Positions 1-12,715 of a DNA stretch of 64,000 nt are shown in pieces (position 1 is the first letter of the stretch; every line of letters starts with the position of its first letter). The notes beneath the pieces are model-generated. The model was not told where the DNA came from. It made no database searches and saw only the letters and a program-made list of their open reading frames with translations. This DNA comes from Cordia subcordata. Its lineage: Eukaryota > Streptophyta > Magnoliopsida > Boraginales > Cordiaceae. A program made the translations under genes and the position numbers. The stretch is from assembly GCA_028554755.1 (NCBI GenBank), contig JAPTOF010000010.1, positions 12,560,501-12,624,500 on the forward strand, read 5' to 3'.

Positions 1-60
1 CAACAAAAGGACGCTAGTTGTGCATGGTAACACAATTATGATTTAAGAAGACCATATCAA

Positions 61-720
61 ATGGATTTTGGGTTTGCAAATGGCACACCTGTTCCTTCAA
101 TTATTCTTCACGAGGAGGACAATGAAGATATTGCTAGGCTGTGTTGTGATTATGACATGTGGGATGGTGTAATTCCTCTCGCTAAATTATCTATGAAGAC
201 TAAGGATTGTAACACATTCGGGGATGATTTCAAAAGGATGTATGTTATATTTGTTTGCAGATATTTATTGAACCCCATGTATGATTTATCGGTGAAAAAG
301 GAATTGATTTATGTTACAAGGGATACGACTGCCATATCAAATTACAATTAAGCAATTTACATGTAAAAATTATTATGTGATGACATTGGACAATATACTC
401 ATCTTAAGCTCTCTTATGTGACTAGTTGTCTGTTCCTTTTAAAGGTACTTAAATCCTTTTCTCATTTGTAGTAAGTAACTTTGCTTTATATTACTTTCAG
501 AAAGGTTTTTATTAATTGTCTTCCCATATGTAAGTATTGTTCTCGGAGAGCTATAAACCCATGAGAAAGAGGTGTGCGATATATCACATGTAGCCATTCA
601 TCAAATTTTGGACAACAGGAGAGGTCAAGAAAAGACTGCAAGATTATAACAAACTTGGCAGCTATGACTACAAAAATCTGATTTTTTAAGGAGATCAATT
701 TAACTTTTTGGCTAGCATGC
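61..720 (+). pseudogene. N-terminal part of a transposon-borne Ulp1-family (C48) protein
   Basis: The frame from 61 gives 96 residues including a FKRMYVIFVCRYLLNP stretch and a TAISNYN end. This resembles the conserved N-terminal region (DUF1985-like) found before Ulp1 protease domains in plant transposon ORFs. The expected Trp after NYN is a stop codon (TAA at 349-351). The same frame then reads on through about 445 with another stop and ends at a GT that could be a splice donor. A further block near 540-720 (FWTTGEVKKRL, DYNKLGSYDYK) fits the next segment. The window edge truncates the 5' side. Family assignment rests on motif memory, not a search. Confidence 0.55.
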
Positions 721-1812
721 AAGATGCAACTGATTGCAGTGATGGTAGCTTGTCCTAGCTAGAGTCCAAAATTGATGAGTTGCAAGCTGATCAACATAAG
801 CTGATAACAAAAGTTGACGATTAAGGTGATGGAGCTAAGGATTGAGGTGAAAGAGACAACTTGGCCATGAGATGTCTTGTTATTGAGTTGCTCTCCACTT
901 TAAAAGGCAACAATGGTTACCAAGATGAATTATTAGAGAGTAAGAGTGGTTGTTTGGTAGATGAAAACGAGGGGAAAGACAAAGAACTGTTAAACATATA
1001 GATAAAGGAAAATTCACCTTCTGTTGATAGTAACAACCAGTAGCTCCAGTAGAGAATAAGACAAGCTACAACAAAAATTTCGATGAAATTGTCTCCATTA
1101 AGTCTTTAGTAGACAAAGGCAAACATGAGCACAACTTTGACAACCCTCTTTCCGAGCCCATCTTTGACAACTTTCCCTCCCACAAAAGATTGTTCAAGAA
1201 CAACGAAGAGATTATAAAAGAAGACCAAGTGTTAAATTTCAATAATCTAACTAATGGTCACGAAGGCCTTTGAATGGCTGTTGTATCAATATTAGATGGT
1301 CTCTGATTCATGTCAAATTATAGATGTTTGAAAGATTATATTTTTGGAAAAAGAGTTGGATGACATGCAAGTTTCTTCCGCACTCTGTTGCATAAATTAT
1401 TTTACTATCCACTGATATGTGATATTTTTAATTTTGAAATCTCAATGCAATTTGCTATCCATTATAGAGAAATAATAGCTTCAATGCTCGATATGAATCT
1501 GTCACTCACAAGGAAGCAAATGTGGAAATTATGCCTAGGACATTCCTTTAAGATGACGTGGGTTGTTACTACATGTAAATAAGTTCTTTCGCAAATTTTA
1601 CATCACTTGTATATGATATATGTGTATCTATTTTCATTATAGATCATTGATACATTTGTTGCAGGCTTGACTACTCGAATGGAAAGTAATGGACGAAACA
1701 TTTCGTTATGCTTCATTCCTACTATATGCACGGTATGAGACTTAACCAGTTTACAAATTTGTTGTATGAGTAGCAACAGTCTATTTATTAAACATGTTGT
1801 ATGTAAAGACAA
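721..1812 (+). pseudogene. Linker and N-terminal half of the Ulp1 protease domain, decayed
   Basis: The plus strand encodes a charged, Lys/Glu-rich stretch around 720-1000 with several stops. Shorter frames follow at 1388-1582 (LTRKQMWKLCLG) and about 1660-1740 (GRNISLCFIPTICT). These resemble the start of a C48 protease domain and its 'FLPTIFS' block. The His- and Asp-bearing middle of the domain is absent here. The C-terminal catalytic block is found at 17426-17674, so the gene appears to have been split by the Copia insertions. Individual frames are short and the exon structure is uncertain. Confidence 0.4.
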
Positions 1813-2117
1813 ATATGTGGAAGATAGCCCTCTTGGCTAAGCAATTGGTAAAGAATTATTTCTTACCGACCAACTATGGTAGGAATTTGCTTTTCTGCAA
1901 AAATATAATTTTGCTTGATTTGGTAGTGAATTCTTTCTCAGATGTATTTACTTGGTTTTCATTCACTATATTTTCCTGTCTTTTGCCTTTTTACATATAA
2001 ATATTGTTGCACTTCAACTATAACAACCTTTACTGGATTTTGTGCAACGTGTGTTAAAAATTATTTTATACAATTATGGGTTGCCACTAATTGAGACTTT
2101 TTTGTTTCCAAAAAATA

Positions 2118-2570
2118 TGTTGAGGTTGAATAGTAAAGCCCAAAATATTATTTACCGTGATCAATTCTAGTTGGGCCTAGGTTCATCTCATGAATATTGT
2201 AATTCTATAATAGTGTGATATGCAAGGTGTAGAGTCTATTTAAAGTATTAGAGCATCTTAATGGGGGGCCTAGTAAAGTTTCAAGGCTAGGCCCTCTCTC
2301 CCATTCATAGTATTAATAGCTTATTTATATGCTACTAGGGTTGGTGTGCCCCCACTAAGAACCTACATACAAAAATTGGAGAGAGTGAGGGAGTCTCTAG
2401 TCTAGGCATGCATACCACAACATACTGTTGCGGTTTATTAGCAAGTTTCACAAGATCATCACAAGTTAAGTATCAATTGCTTCTAATCAAGATACGCTTC
2501 TAAGTTTATTTATTTATTTTAATCATGATAGTGTTTTTATTTTCTGGTATTAGTTTAGTAAAATCTAACA
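2118..2570 (+). repeat. Copia-type LTR at the left edge of Copia-1
   Basis: The segment begins TGTTGAGG, ends CTAACA and is followed at once by a Met-tRNA-type primer-binding site. It therefore has the TG...CA form of a 5' LTR of about 453 bp. I found no second copy downstream of Copia-1, so it is either the 5' LTR of an element that lost its 3' LTR, or the end of another element altogether. Confidence 0.6.
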
Positions 2571-2582
2571 TGGTTCAGAGCC
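2571..2582 (+). other. Primer-binding site (initiator Met-tRNA type)
   Basis: TGGTTCAGAGCC directly abuts the LTR end. It closely matches the plant Copia primer-binding site TGGTATCAGAGC, with one short internal change. Confidence 0.65.
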
Positions 2583-4182
2583 ACTAATATCGGATTAAAA
2601 ACCTGTATAAAGTTTTTCATATTTTTTTAATGGGTTGACGGGTGAAAGCTTGATAAGGTACAGATAACCATGTTTGAATAGATTCCTCAATTTTGTTTCA
2701 TTTCGTCACCTCAATTTAGTGGCCATGTGTTTTTTTGGCCTTGCATATTAGAAAAAATAAGCAATCAAGGTTGTACATTGAAAGTCGAATTTGCCTGCAA
2801 TTACTCCAGTCTCAAGTTGCTTTAAAGCATTAAAATATTTGTTTTGTGATTGCAAACTCCTCTTTGCAATCAAGTGTTAAAGTTTGTTTGATGATAATCA
2901 ATTAAAGTTTATTAGTGCCAGTCAATATGTTTCCGATTAGATGCTATGTCCATTGAGTTTTTTTTTTTTCTTTGAATTGTGTATATACTATCTTTTTGTG
3001 TAGTAGTAACTATCACAATTAGTTCTACGATTTAGACAATAACTTATTTATTTATTTTAATTTTGAATTTTAGACAAGAAATAATTGAGGGCTTGGTTAA
3101 TTGTATTATGATGTATCTGGTTATGACGTTTGATCTTGTTGTGATAATACTTGTTGATATTTCAAGTTTTTGAAATCTAGTTTTGAAATTTCTTGGCTCA
3201 TAACTTGGACTACTTGATTTTTGATATACTGTTTTAGCTTATTTGATTTATTTATATGTTTACCTTTGGTGTTTGTTGCTACAAGATGGCTTTACTAATT
3301 TTAAAGAAAAAAATTGTGCATAGTAGTGATATCAAAGTCAATTATGGGCCCTGTTTTATTATAAGCCAAAGATGCAAATTTTACTACTGGCAGCATAGCA
3401 CACATGACATGCTTACAAGTTTCATGATGTAAAATAAATTAAAGATGGTATGGTTATTAATACATACTGAGAAGGTCCTACGATCAAAATCAATTTTGGT
3501 TTAGTTTTTCCCTCTACTTGCTGTCACTACAGTGCCATGTGATTCTTATGATTCTTGCATCATATATATAATATTTTTCTTATATCACATATATGCAACA
3601 ATATATATGTTGGATTATTTCATGAACTTATTATTCTCATGAAACTATAACCTTGGTGCTAAAGATTTATAATTACAAGAAGATATTTTTTATACACCCA
3701 GTCAAATAATTTTTTATTAATATGGATGGCTATGTTGAAATAGGTCTCTGTATTAATTTATGAATTTATTTGATAAGGATCCTGGGTGATTTGTTTTTTT
3801 GAGTTAGTATGGATAATTACTTGCCCGAAGAGGGTTGTTGTACATATTAATTTGGAAAAATGGGAGTGACAATGAGGGCTTTTTATATATTGGGTAAGAA
3901 AAGAGGCAGAAGTAAAAAATGAGGAGTATATAGAAAAAGAGACAAAAAGAATATTTGGACTTTAATACGAATTGTCTGTCCAAATGGGAAAAGACTTTTT
4001 AAAGTTTTCTCGCTATTTCACTTGAGTGGGAGCTTCAGGTTGTATGACTGTCTATTCTGCCCAAAGGGGAATATGCAGTTATATATATATATCTCAATTC
4101 TTATGTGGATATTTCCATTATTAATTGTTGATACTACAAAGAATGTTATCTAATTTTTCTTTATGCTTTACTTTCCAGTTAG
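2583..4182 (+). other. Non-coding leader between LTR and gag of Copia-1
   Basis: About 1.6 kb of AT-rich sequence with no convincing reading frame. Copia-2 has a leader of similar length (10354-11839), so long leaders may belong to these families. Inserted material cannot be excluded. Confidence 0.35.
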
Positions 4183-5128
4183 CAATATTCCTATTAATAA
4201 TCAGATTTGTTTCATTGAGACTCTAAATGAAAATAATTTTGTGAAATGGAAAAGTGATATTGAATAGCCCTTGGTCTAGCTGACTTGGATCTAGCCCTAA
4301 TTGAAGATGAGCCCCCAACGCGCATTTAAGATAGCTCCCAAGTGAAAGAAAATATTATCAAATGTGGGAGAGATCAAACAAACTTAGCATTAGAGTTATG
4401 AAAAATTCAATATCTGAGACTGTCAAAAGTTGTGTGCCATTGGAAACTAATGCTAAAAGATTTCTTGAAGCCATAGGAGAGTAATTTCAAAAATTTGAGA
4501 AGGACGAAACTGGAGAACTAATGCAAAAACTATCCAACATGAGGTATAATGCGAATGGTAGGGTTAGAGCCTTTTATTCTCCAAATCCAAGATATTGCTA
4601 ATTGCCTCACCAGCCTTAAAGTCCCTATTGCTGAAAATTTCTTAATCCATCAAACCCCTAAACTCCCTTTCTCCTTCTTTTGGTAATATGAAGTCCATTT
4701 TATGATGCGCAAAAGAAGTCATTGTCGATCAATCATTTTATCTCTATTTGTGTCCAAGAAGAGGAAATGTTGCTTAAGGAGAAACAGGAGAGTGTGATAT
4801 GGTGCATCAGCCACATCTTCATAAGGGTCATACTGGTAGCTCTTCCAACCACAATAAGAAGTTTAAACCCAATATCAAGGGCTCTCACAATCAAGGAAAA
4901 TCTAGCCAAAATAAGAATTTTGAATGTCTTAAATATGACATGAAGAAAGATGAATGTTGGTTTTATGGTGCCCCAGGTCATAGGAAACAACAATGCTATA
5001 AGTACCAAAGGTGGTTACAGAAAAAGAATAAGAAGGGTGAGTCTTTTGCTTTAACTTGTTTTGAATCAACCTTAATAGATGTACCTCCACATTTATGGTG
5101 TCTTGATAATAGGGCTCTATTCACATAA
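4183..5128 (+). pseudogene. Copia-1 gag remnant
   Basis: The start resembles the Copia gag N-terminus (NNQICFIETLNENNFVKWK, then a stop). Middle parts match in more than one frame (ETGELMQ, RVRAF, ISICVQEEEM). The frame 4799-5128 ends with a zinc knuckle in which the second Cys of CX2CX4HX4C has become Tyr (CWFYGAPGHRKQQC). At least three stops or frameshifts break the ORF. Gag would package the element RNA into a cytoplasmic particle; this copy cannot encode a full protein. Confidence 0.75.
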
Positions 5129-5690
5129 CTAATTCTTTGTAGGGGTTAATAAACAAACGAAAACCAAGTGAAGATGAAATTAGAGTGTTAATCGAAAATG
5201 GAGTCAAAGTCAAAGTCGAGTTTACAGGAACAATTGTTTTGAATTTTCAGTATGGATCTAGTCTTGTCTTAGAAAACACTGTTTTTGTGCCTTCTATGAG
5301 GTGAAATTTAGTTTTAGTTTCTAAACTTGATGAACTTGGTTATTGTTTAGTTTTTTCCAATAAAAGAGTTCAATTGTTTTCAAATTCATCTTTGATTGGT
5401 GAATATTTTTTAGTTGATGGTTTGCACATATTGGATTTAACTCCCAACAATATTTCTTTGAATGTTGAAAAAATAGGAGTCAAAAGAAATTTGATTAAAG
5501 AAAGGTCTTCCATGTTATGGCATAAATGACTCACCCATATTTCAAAGGAAAGATTTGACAGGTTGATTAAAAATGATATTTTAACTATTTTAAATTTCAG
5601 TGGTTTTGGTACTTGCATTGGTTGCATTAGAGGAAAATTGACTAAAACAAGAAAACATGGGGCGCACATAGCAGTGAGCTTTTAGAGCTA
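5084..5690 (+). pseudogene. Copia-1 aspartic protease and GAG-pre-integrase remnant
   Basis: PHLWCLDNRALFT occupies the place of the catalytic D-S/T-G-A motif, which here reads D-N-R-A, so the active site is lost. The frame continues through PSMR and LVSKLDELGY, typical of Copia protease. It reaches the GAG-pre-integrase block SSMLWHK-stop-LTHISKERFDRLI and the zinc-binding-like CIGCIRGKLTKTRKH. Confidence 0.7.
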
Positions 5691-6481
5691 ATACATATTG
5701 ACATTAGTGGACCCTTACTATCTACCTTGTGTGGGAACAGTTTTGATTACTTTTAATGATGACCATTCTTGATATGGTTATTTCTATCTCATTAAACACA
5801 AGTTAGAGGCCCTTGATAAATTTAAATTTTTCAAAACTAATGTTGAGAGAAAATTGGGAAAGTTAATTAAAGTCATAAGGTCAGACCGGGGTAGTGAGTA
5901 CTATGGTAGGCATACTGATATAGGCTCGTCTAAAAGACCCTTTGCTGAATATATAGAAAGTTGTGATACTGTTAGACAATACACTATGCCAAGAACCCCT
6001 GAACAAAATGTTGTGGTTGAACGTTGTAATTGCACTTTAAAGGATATAGTAAGAAGCATGATGATTCAGATCAAGTTGCTAGTTTCTTTAGGGGGAAGCC
6101 CTTTATATAGCCATGTATATCTTGAATAGAGGATTTAGTAAAGCTGTTCCAAAAAACCCTTTTGAACTTTCGACTAGTAGGAAACCTAGCCTAAACAATT
6201 TGAAGGTTTGGGGTTGTCCAGCTAAAGTAAAGATCTATAAACCTCTTGAAAAGAAGCTTGATCCTAAAACTACCCATGGTTTTTTCATTAGTTATCCAGA
6301 GGCCTTCGAAGGTTATAGGTTTTACTGTCCTCATAATGGTTCAAGAATTGTTGAGTCTATGACTGCAAAATTTTTAGAGCATGATATTGGCATGTGTGAT
6401 TGCTCTCATAAGCAAGTGAAAGCTTTTACTTCTCAATATACTGTGTTTGATTTTCCTATTGTACCACAAAGCATTGATTAG
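5691..6481 (+). pseudogene. Copia-1 integrase remnant
   Basis: HIDISGPL near 5700 holds the first Asp region. VIRSDRGSEY (about 5872) carries the second Asp, and TPEQNVVVERCNCTL (about 5998) retains the catalytic Glu position. Downstream, 6113-6481 is the integrase C-terminal block (LKVWGCPAKVKIY, GFFISYPEAFEGYRFYCP). Frames change near 5750 and 6120. Integrase would insert the cDNA into the chromosome. Confidence 0.8.
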
Positions 6482-6639
6482 GAGCCTATAGAGAAAATGG
6501 TTACTCAAGAAGATTATATTATTAATGTCCTTCCATCTACTTTAAATGCTCCACCTATATAGGATATTCCTGTTTGGTGTTCACAATGAGAAAGAAGTTC
6601 AACATTACCTGATGATTATATTGTTTATCTAGGTGAGTC

Positions 6640-7470
6640 AGATTATGATATTGGGCAGGTTGTTGATCAAATCACTTATAAAGAGGCAATTGACAGTAGT
6701 TTATTAGATGTGTAGAGCAAAGCTATGGAAGAAGAGATGCAATCAATGGCAGAGAATGGTGTTCTTCCTAAGGGTTTTAAACCCATTACATGTAAATGGG
6801 TGTTCAAAACGAAGAAAGCTTTTAAAGACAAAATAGAGAGATTCAAAGCTAGACTAGTTGCAAAAGGTTACACACAAAGAGAACAAGTCAATTATACAGA
6901 AACTTTCTCACCAGTTTATTCTAAGGATTCTTTCAAAATTATTTTGGCTTTGATAGCACATTTTGATTTGGAGCTTCATCAAATGGATGTTAAAATAGCC
7001 TTTTTGAACAGGGATCTTTTTGAGAAAGTATTTATGTAGCAACCAAAGGATTCATGGTAAAGAGTAAGGATAACATAGTTTGTAGATTGAAGAAATCTAT
7101 TTATGGTTTGAAACAGGTTTCTAGACAATGGTACCCAAAATTCCATGAAGTGTTAACTTCCTTTGGATTTACAGAAAATACAATTGACTCATGTATATAT
7201 CCCAATATCAGTGAGAGGAAATTTATTTTTTTGGTCTTGTACCTTGATGATATCTTATTGGAAAATAGTAGTTTGGATCTTTTACATGAAGTTAAAGCAA
7301 TGTTGTCTAAAAACTTTGACATGAAAGATCTTGAGGAAGCAAGTTTTTTTCTTGGTGTAGAGATTCATAGAAATAGAAATAAGAAGTTGCCAAGATTGTC
7401 ACAAGTTACTTGTAAGCTAGGTATTGCTCCTATCATAAAACGAGATAAGTTGAGTAGGAAATAACGTCCT
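6640..7470 (+). pseudogene. Copia-1 reverse transcriptase remnant
   Basis: 6725-7039 carries CKWVFKTKKAF, FKARLVAKGYTQ and LHQMDVKIAFLN, where the first catalytic Asp is kept. After a stop at about 7037, the frame 7054-7464 has CRLKKSIYGLKQ and the catalytic YLDD box (Tyr codon at 7240), then MKDLEEASFFLGVEI. The order and spacing are those of a Ty1/Copia reverse transcriptase, split in two by stops. Confidence 0.85.
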
Positions 7471-8170
7471 AGAAATGAGCTTGAGAACGACTTGATGAAG
7501 AATGTTCCTTATAGTAGTGTAGTGGGCAGTTTGATGTATCTAAGGTATATAAAAGACCTGATATTGCTTATACTATTAGCATCCTTGGCATATACTTATC
7601 TAATCCAAGATTTGATCATTGGGTAGCTACGAAGAAAGCATTGTGCCATTCGAAAGGAACTAAAGATCACATGCTCATTTATAGGCATGTTGAAAATCTA
7701 GAAATGTTTGGTTATGTAGATGCTTACCTTGTAGGTTGTACATATGACAGAAAATCCACCACAGGTTATATTTTTATGCTTGCAAGTCATGCTATTTCTT
7801 GGAAGAGTTCCAAATAGTCTATTATTACTTATTCTACTATGCAAGCTGAGGTTATAGCTTGTTATGAAGCTAGGGCTCATGATAAATGGCTAAGGAATTT
7901 TATATTAGGGCTTAAGGTGGTTGATTCCATTTATAAACCTATTAAGATTTATTGTGATAATGCTTCAACAATATTCTTTACAAAGAAAACGAAGAATTCT
8001 GGTGGTGCAAAGTATATGAATTTGAAATTCTTCAAGTTAAGGGAATGGGTTGATAATGATGATAGAATGCGAATAGATTATCGCCAGTAACATGATTGCT
8101 GATCCACCAACCAAAGGGTTTAGACCTATCGAATTTCAGAAATACGTAGAGCATATGAGATTTCTGTCAT
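7471..8170 (+). pseudogene. Copia-1 RNase H remnant
   Basis: The stretch around 7715-7815 reads DAYLVGCTYDRKSTTGY then AISWKSSK-stop. 7839-8090 continues with MQAEVIACYEARAHDKWLR and YCDNASTIF, the usual Copia RNase H blocks including catalytic acidic residues. The tail HMRFLSSFDVW marks the end of pol. Confidence 0.8.
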
Positions 8171-8700
8171 CTTTTGATGTTTGGTATAGTGGAAGCTTAT
8201 TTATATGTATGTTTTGCTTCCAGCAGTTGTCAGCACATTAAAGTTTCCATTCTTGATTTGTTTCAAGTTATTCTTGCAATTTCAGTTTTCATGTGTACAC
8301 ATTTAAAGTTATTATTTATTGCTGTATAAACTCATGCATTCTTAATGTTTCTAATATGAGATTATGTCATAGATTGGGTTTCAATGATATGGTTATTTCC
8401 TATCAATGACATGGTTATTTTCTTCTTGCTTGCACAACTTTGATATTGATGGCAAATAAAGGTAGAATTTATAAAGTTATTGCCATAAAGTATTATTTTA
8501 TACTTGGCATATATTCATGCAAGTACAATCAGCTTATATGCTCATATTAAAGAATATAGTAAATGGTGTTTTCCATTTTCAATTAGTGATCCCTATTTAT
8601 GCATATGCATATAAAGTTCATATGAGCTCATATACGCCTAAAGTTTCATATCTCGATATACACAGTTAAAGGCTTCTTTAATGAAGGGGCTTCGATTTAG
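8171..8700. other. Unresolved junction between Copia-1 and Copia-2
   Basis: No gene. AT-rich sequence holding a 3' polypurine-like stretch of Copia-1, the near-repeat ATGAYATGGTTATTT at about 8386 and 8407, and two copies of TAAAGTTTCATATCT (about 8636 and 8704). It may be the head of an LTR that differs from the matching LTR at 15677. Confidence 0.3.
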
Positions 8701-10353
8701 AAGTTTTAAAGTTTCATATCTTGAGATATACATTGTGTAAAGGTCCGATAATATAATCTAATGACTTGAGTGAGCAGTGAGGTTAGATGTACAGTAGATC
8801 CAAGTCTAGTTTTTGGATATATCATAAAAAGATGTCTATAGCTGGATCGTAGTGTTGGGCGCTCTACCAAGATAAGGCTATAGTGGGTGAGTCTCCCGAT
8901 GGGAGTGATTTATTTAGGTCATTGAGAGTCTTTTCGAACTTAGCTCCTAGTGCGTGTGTCACGCATTGGACGGGACCACTATGAGTATGTCTGGAATTAT
9001 GCCATCATGCATAGAAGACAAGATACTCACTATTTCCGAATGACTAATACCCTTAATCTTGTGAATTTGTGGATAAACTGATGAAGTTAGGGTACAACAC
9101 TTAGATGTTCCATGAGGAGAGGTCTTACGTGATAAAATTGTCTACTTTGTATGTTAGGTGTTATATTCTAATTAGGAGATGAATGTGCAATAGCAGAGTC
9201 TATGTGCCTTCTTGGATTTGTCCTATTGGTCATTGTAAATCTAGATCTAGTGATATTACCCTTTAGGGGTATATTGATCATTTGGTTTGTGGGTCGTTCC
9301 CTAGATCAAGAGATCAATGACCAATGGGTGATCACTTCTTGGACTAGAGATTTCAAGATTCTGGATGTAGTCTTGGAGGTGATGGTGCCTTTTAAATCGG
9401 TCTTGACTAGGGTATAAATAGAGGCGTATTTTGGTCATTTCACTCAGTAGGTCAAAGGTAGTTGTTACTTGATTTGACCTATTCTTGCTTAACCAATAAT
9501 TATCTTTGAAGTGCAGCTTTGATCTTTTGGTGGAAATAGACCCAAGTCAAAATGGCCTTGATGCACCAAAGTGCTGGCAAGGGCATTTTGGTCATCTTGG
9601 AAGCCAAGGATAATTATGTCTTTTGGTTCCTTCACTAATCATGTTTCCAACTAGATGTAATTAATTGAGATCATCTAATCATGTGGTTGCTTTATTGAGA
9701 TATAAATTTAAGATAAAGAAAAAAAAAGATTTTATCCAAGTTTTTTCTTACAAAATTTATGGGCATCTCAATAGGATAAAAGAATCCCATAAAATTAGAT
9801 ATTATGGAGTAGGAGAGAGAAAATAATATCTTAGATATCTTATCCATAAGGAATATTCCATTTCTAGAAAGGTTATAGTTGGAAACTTCATTGTTTTTAG
9901 GACCTTACTCAATTAGGGTTGTTATACATTATATATAGTAAGATTATAACAAGACCCACTTGAGTTTCCTTGCAATTCTAAATAGGTATGCAGGAATTTT
10001 CACATAGCACACCTAGAACATACACTGCTAGATCTTCAATTACAGCTCTCCTAAGTGCTTGCCCACTAAATAGCACTACATATCTATACTTTTGAAAGGT
10101 GATCATAGTGAATAAGACCAATTGGGAGGCTATTTGGTGAAGATTTCACAAAGCAAAGAGGCAATCTATTTTGATCTTTAAACCTTTGAAGGTATATCAC
10201 CTCATCTTCTTGTTTATATGCTTATACCATATCGTGCTCATGTGTGCAAATATATTTTTGTTCCTATTTTCACTACCATATTATATTTGCCTTCAATATA
10301 TTTTTAAAGCATGATAATCTATGGCCTACGGTTTAGTAATCTTGGTCATAACA
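8701..10353 (+). repeat. Copia-2 5' LTR
   Basis: From about 8735 onward it aligns colinearly with 15795-17425. Shared landmarks include GCAGAGTCTATGTGCCTTCT (about 9195 and 16261) and CACCTAGAACA (near 10010 and 17080). It ends TAACA at 10353. By eye roughly four in five bases agree, implying an old insertion. The first 100 bp or so do not match the 3' copy. Confidence 0.8.
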
Positions 10354-10376
10354 ATTGCTATCATATCAGGGCATAG
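10354..10376 (+). other. Degenerate primer-binding site of Copia-2
   Basis: TGCTATCATATCAGGGC follows the LTR end and looks like TGGTATCAGAGC with a small internal insertion. Confidence 0.45.
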
Positions 10377-11839
10377 GTTTTATTTGCACATATTTTAAGC
10401 CAAGAACATGGTAATAAGTTTCTTGAGATGAAATAGTCTTGTAAGTGGCAAGATCTATGTGATTCAATGGTGAATATATTGTGGGCTAACCTTTGTGGTT
10501 GCAGCTTGTGTGTTATATTGGCCCTAATCGATGAATCGAATGTATGGTTTTATTTTCTTGCATAAAAAGCTATTATAGCTCCAATTTGAGAGAAGCATAG
10601 GAAAGGGAAATTGCTTGTATTTTATGGCCACATTTATGTTCTTTTTTTGTCATAGATGAAGCTTATTTAGGTTGATTTTTTATGTAATTCCTTATAATAT
10701 ATCAATTCAAAGCTGAAAAAGCTGTTATGCACGATGTTCGAGACATTCTGAAGGAGCAATCAACCTAGCCGGTTGATCGGTAGGCGCCTAGGACTCGACC
10801 AACAAAAAACTAGAGTTTTCTGGAAAAGCTCGACCAGCAGTGACATTGATTCTCTGGATAGGCCGGTCGACCTAATTGGTCGCCAAGCAAGTTGACCAGG
10901 AGGCAACCGATAGGGCCAGTTTTGCAATAGTTTAATGTTTTTGGCAAGTCCAATGGCTTTGGGCTTTGAGCCTAAGGTATTATTATAGGGAGCCATTAGT
11001 TGGGGACCATTTAATTTTCTATGGATGTTTATTTTGCAATATTTATACACATGTTTGATTGTATGTATGATTATTACAATTTATCACATAGCAACATGTC
11101 CATCCAAGTAGGGTTTAAAATTGGCTAACCCTTGGATCTTGTTTTGGCTTGAGTTTGATAAGTCCCTCGAGATTACTTAGGCTACTTATTTGGTAGTTAG
11201 AGATCCTAAAGAAGCAATGCATGTAATTGGCAATTTTGCTTGCTTTTTCTGCACTAATTAATCAATGGACGTATCAAGATAACTCGAAGCATGACTACCT
11301 ATGGACTTTAATCCAGATATAAGCTTAATCCATTTATGGTATCAATCATGTTTTAGTAACACAAGGTGTAATGTAGCGATTTCTAAGCGTGTTAAGATCT
11401 AACGTAATGCCGAGATAAGTGGAGGATAAAGAAAACGCTCGAGATTAAAATATTGAGCAGGAGAGGGGAATGGAAAAGCCGACGACCTTCCACATCGAAT
11501 GAGACACTAAAGAGGTGGTTAATTACACTCAACTCGAATCATAGGTGAAGGCCCCTAGGAGATTTGAGGGGTCAAATAAGTAGTGATTTACGTTAGGTAG
11601 TGTCTATCTAGGTAAACACTATCCAAATAGGCTACGCCTAACTTAACTATTCATAGTTCGGCCATCCCATTGATGGAGTTCGTATGATAGGGTTGAGACA
11701 TTGTTACGTCAATGTAATTTGAGGGTTAAACTAAAAAATGGAAAATAATGTAAAAAGTGCGATATATGTTGTTCTTTCTGTTGTTACGTATATATCACAC
11801 ATATATCCTACTTATATTGCTCGATATTAATTATGATCT
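10377..11839. other. Leader of Copia-2
   Basis: About 1.5 kb without convincing coding sequence. It contains the CCGGTCGACC-rich tract at 10749-10925, which is much richer in G+C than its surroundings. Confidence 0.4.
10749..10925. repeat. CCGGTCGACC-rich tract (a)
   Basis: Contains AGCCGGTTGATCGG, GGCCGGTCGACC and several CGACC/GGTCG half sites, spaced irregularly. Similar tracts lie at 44998-45165, 51720-51890 and 60418-60520. Confidence 0.6.
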
Positions 11840-11849
11840 ATTATTCGAT

Positions 11850-12715
11850 ATCCAGTATGACTTCTTTTAGTCCACTAGTAAAAATTCTGAGGGAGCATAA
11901 GCTTACCGGTTTGAATTTTGTGGATTGAAAAGGAATCTGGAAATAGTACTCACCGCCAAGGAATACAAGTATGTCCTGACTACTATTTGTCCTATTGTAA
12001 GGGTAAACTCTTCTGACACTATGCGTGATATTGAGCAGGAACAGCAGAAGGCCAATAGTATGGTCAAGTACTATACGTTGGCCTCTATGTCGGATATTCT
12101 GTAGAAGAAGCATCAGAACATGGCAACTGCCAAAGAGATCATGACTTCACTGTCTCTTATGTTTGCTAACCACAGTAGACCTGCTAGGCAAGTTGCTATA
12201 AGAAAGTCTTACGACTACCAGAATGGCAGAGGGTGTAACTATCAAAGAGTATGTGCTCAAGATGATGGAATGTCTTATTACTGCCGAGATACTAGGGGCA
12301 AACATTGATGAGTAGTCGCAAGTAGACATGATGTTAAAGACCCTTCCACCGTCTTTCAACCAATTCCATCTCAATTATAGCCTAAGCAGTTGAACATGAA
12401 TCTGACGAAGTTGATGAAGGAGCTATAAGCAGTGGAAGCTATCGCAAAGCCTTTCGGTGATGTACATCTCTCTCAAGCTTCCAATTTTGGGCATCACTCA
12501 AAAGGGAAAAAAAGCCCAAGATGAAGTGACAACAGCAACATGGCCAAAAGAAGAAGAAGAGGACCCTTGGGCCAAAATAAAGAGCAAGAGTTGGCAAGCC
12601 CAAAGGGAGTGCTTCAAGTGTGGCAAGAAGGGCCACTAGAAGAAGGACTATCCCAAGTATCTAGCCACTAGGCAAAAAGATACATCTCTCATGCTCTACG
12701 CCGAAACCAGTTTAA
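11850..12715 (+). pseudogene. Copia-2 gag remnant
   Basis: Translation near 11890-12000 gives FEFCG, KRNLEIVLTAKEYKYVLTT, like a Copia gag N-terminus. 12120-12308 begins ATAKEIMTSL. A zinc knuckle CFKCGKKGH-stop-KKDYPKY occurs at about 12610-12660: the His is kept, the next residue is a stop and the last Cys is Tyr. The ORF is fragmented over at least three frames. Confidence 0.7.

Larger units (their letters stand above)
2118..8190 (+). mobile_element. Copia-1: degenerate Ty1/Copia LTR retrotransposon
   Basis: Domain order is gag, protease, GAG-pre-integrase, integrase, reverse transcriptase and RNase H, which is diagnostic of Copia rather than Gypsy. All domains are on the plus strand and are broken by stops and frameshifts. 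The coding part ends near 8170 and is followed by a weak polypurine stretch (GTGGAAGC). A 3' LTR matching 2118-2570 was not found, so the right boundary is approximate. The element lies inside the split Ulp1-type gene. Confidence 0.85.
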
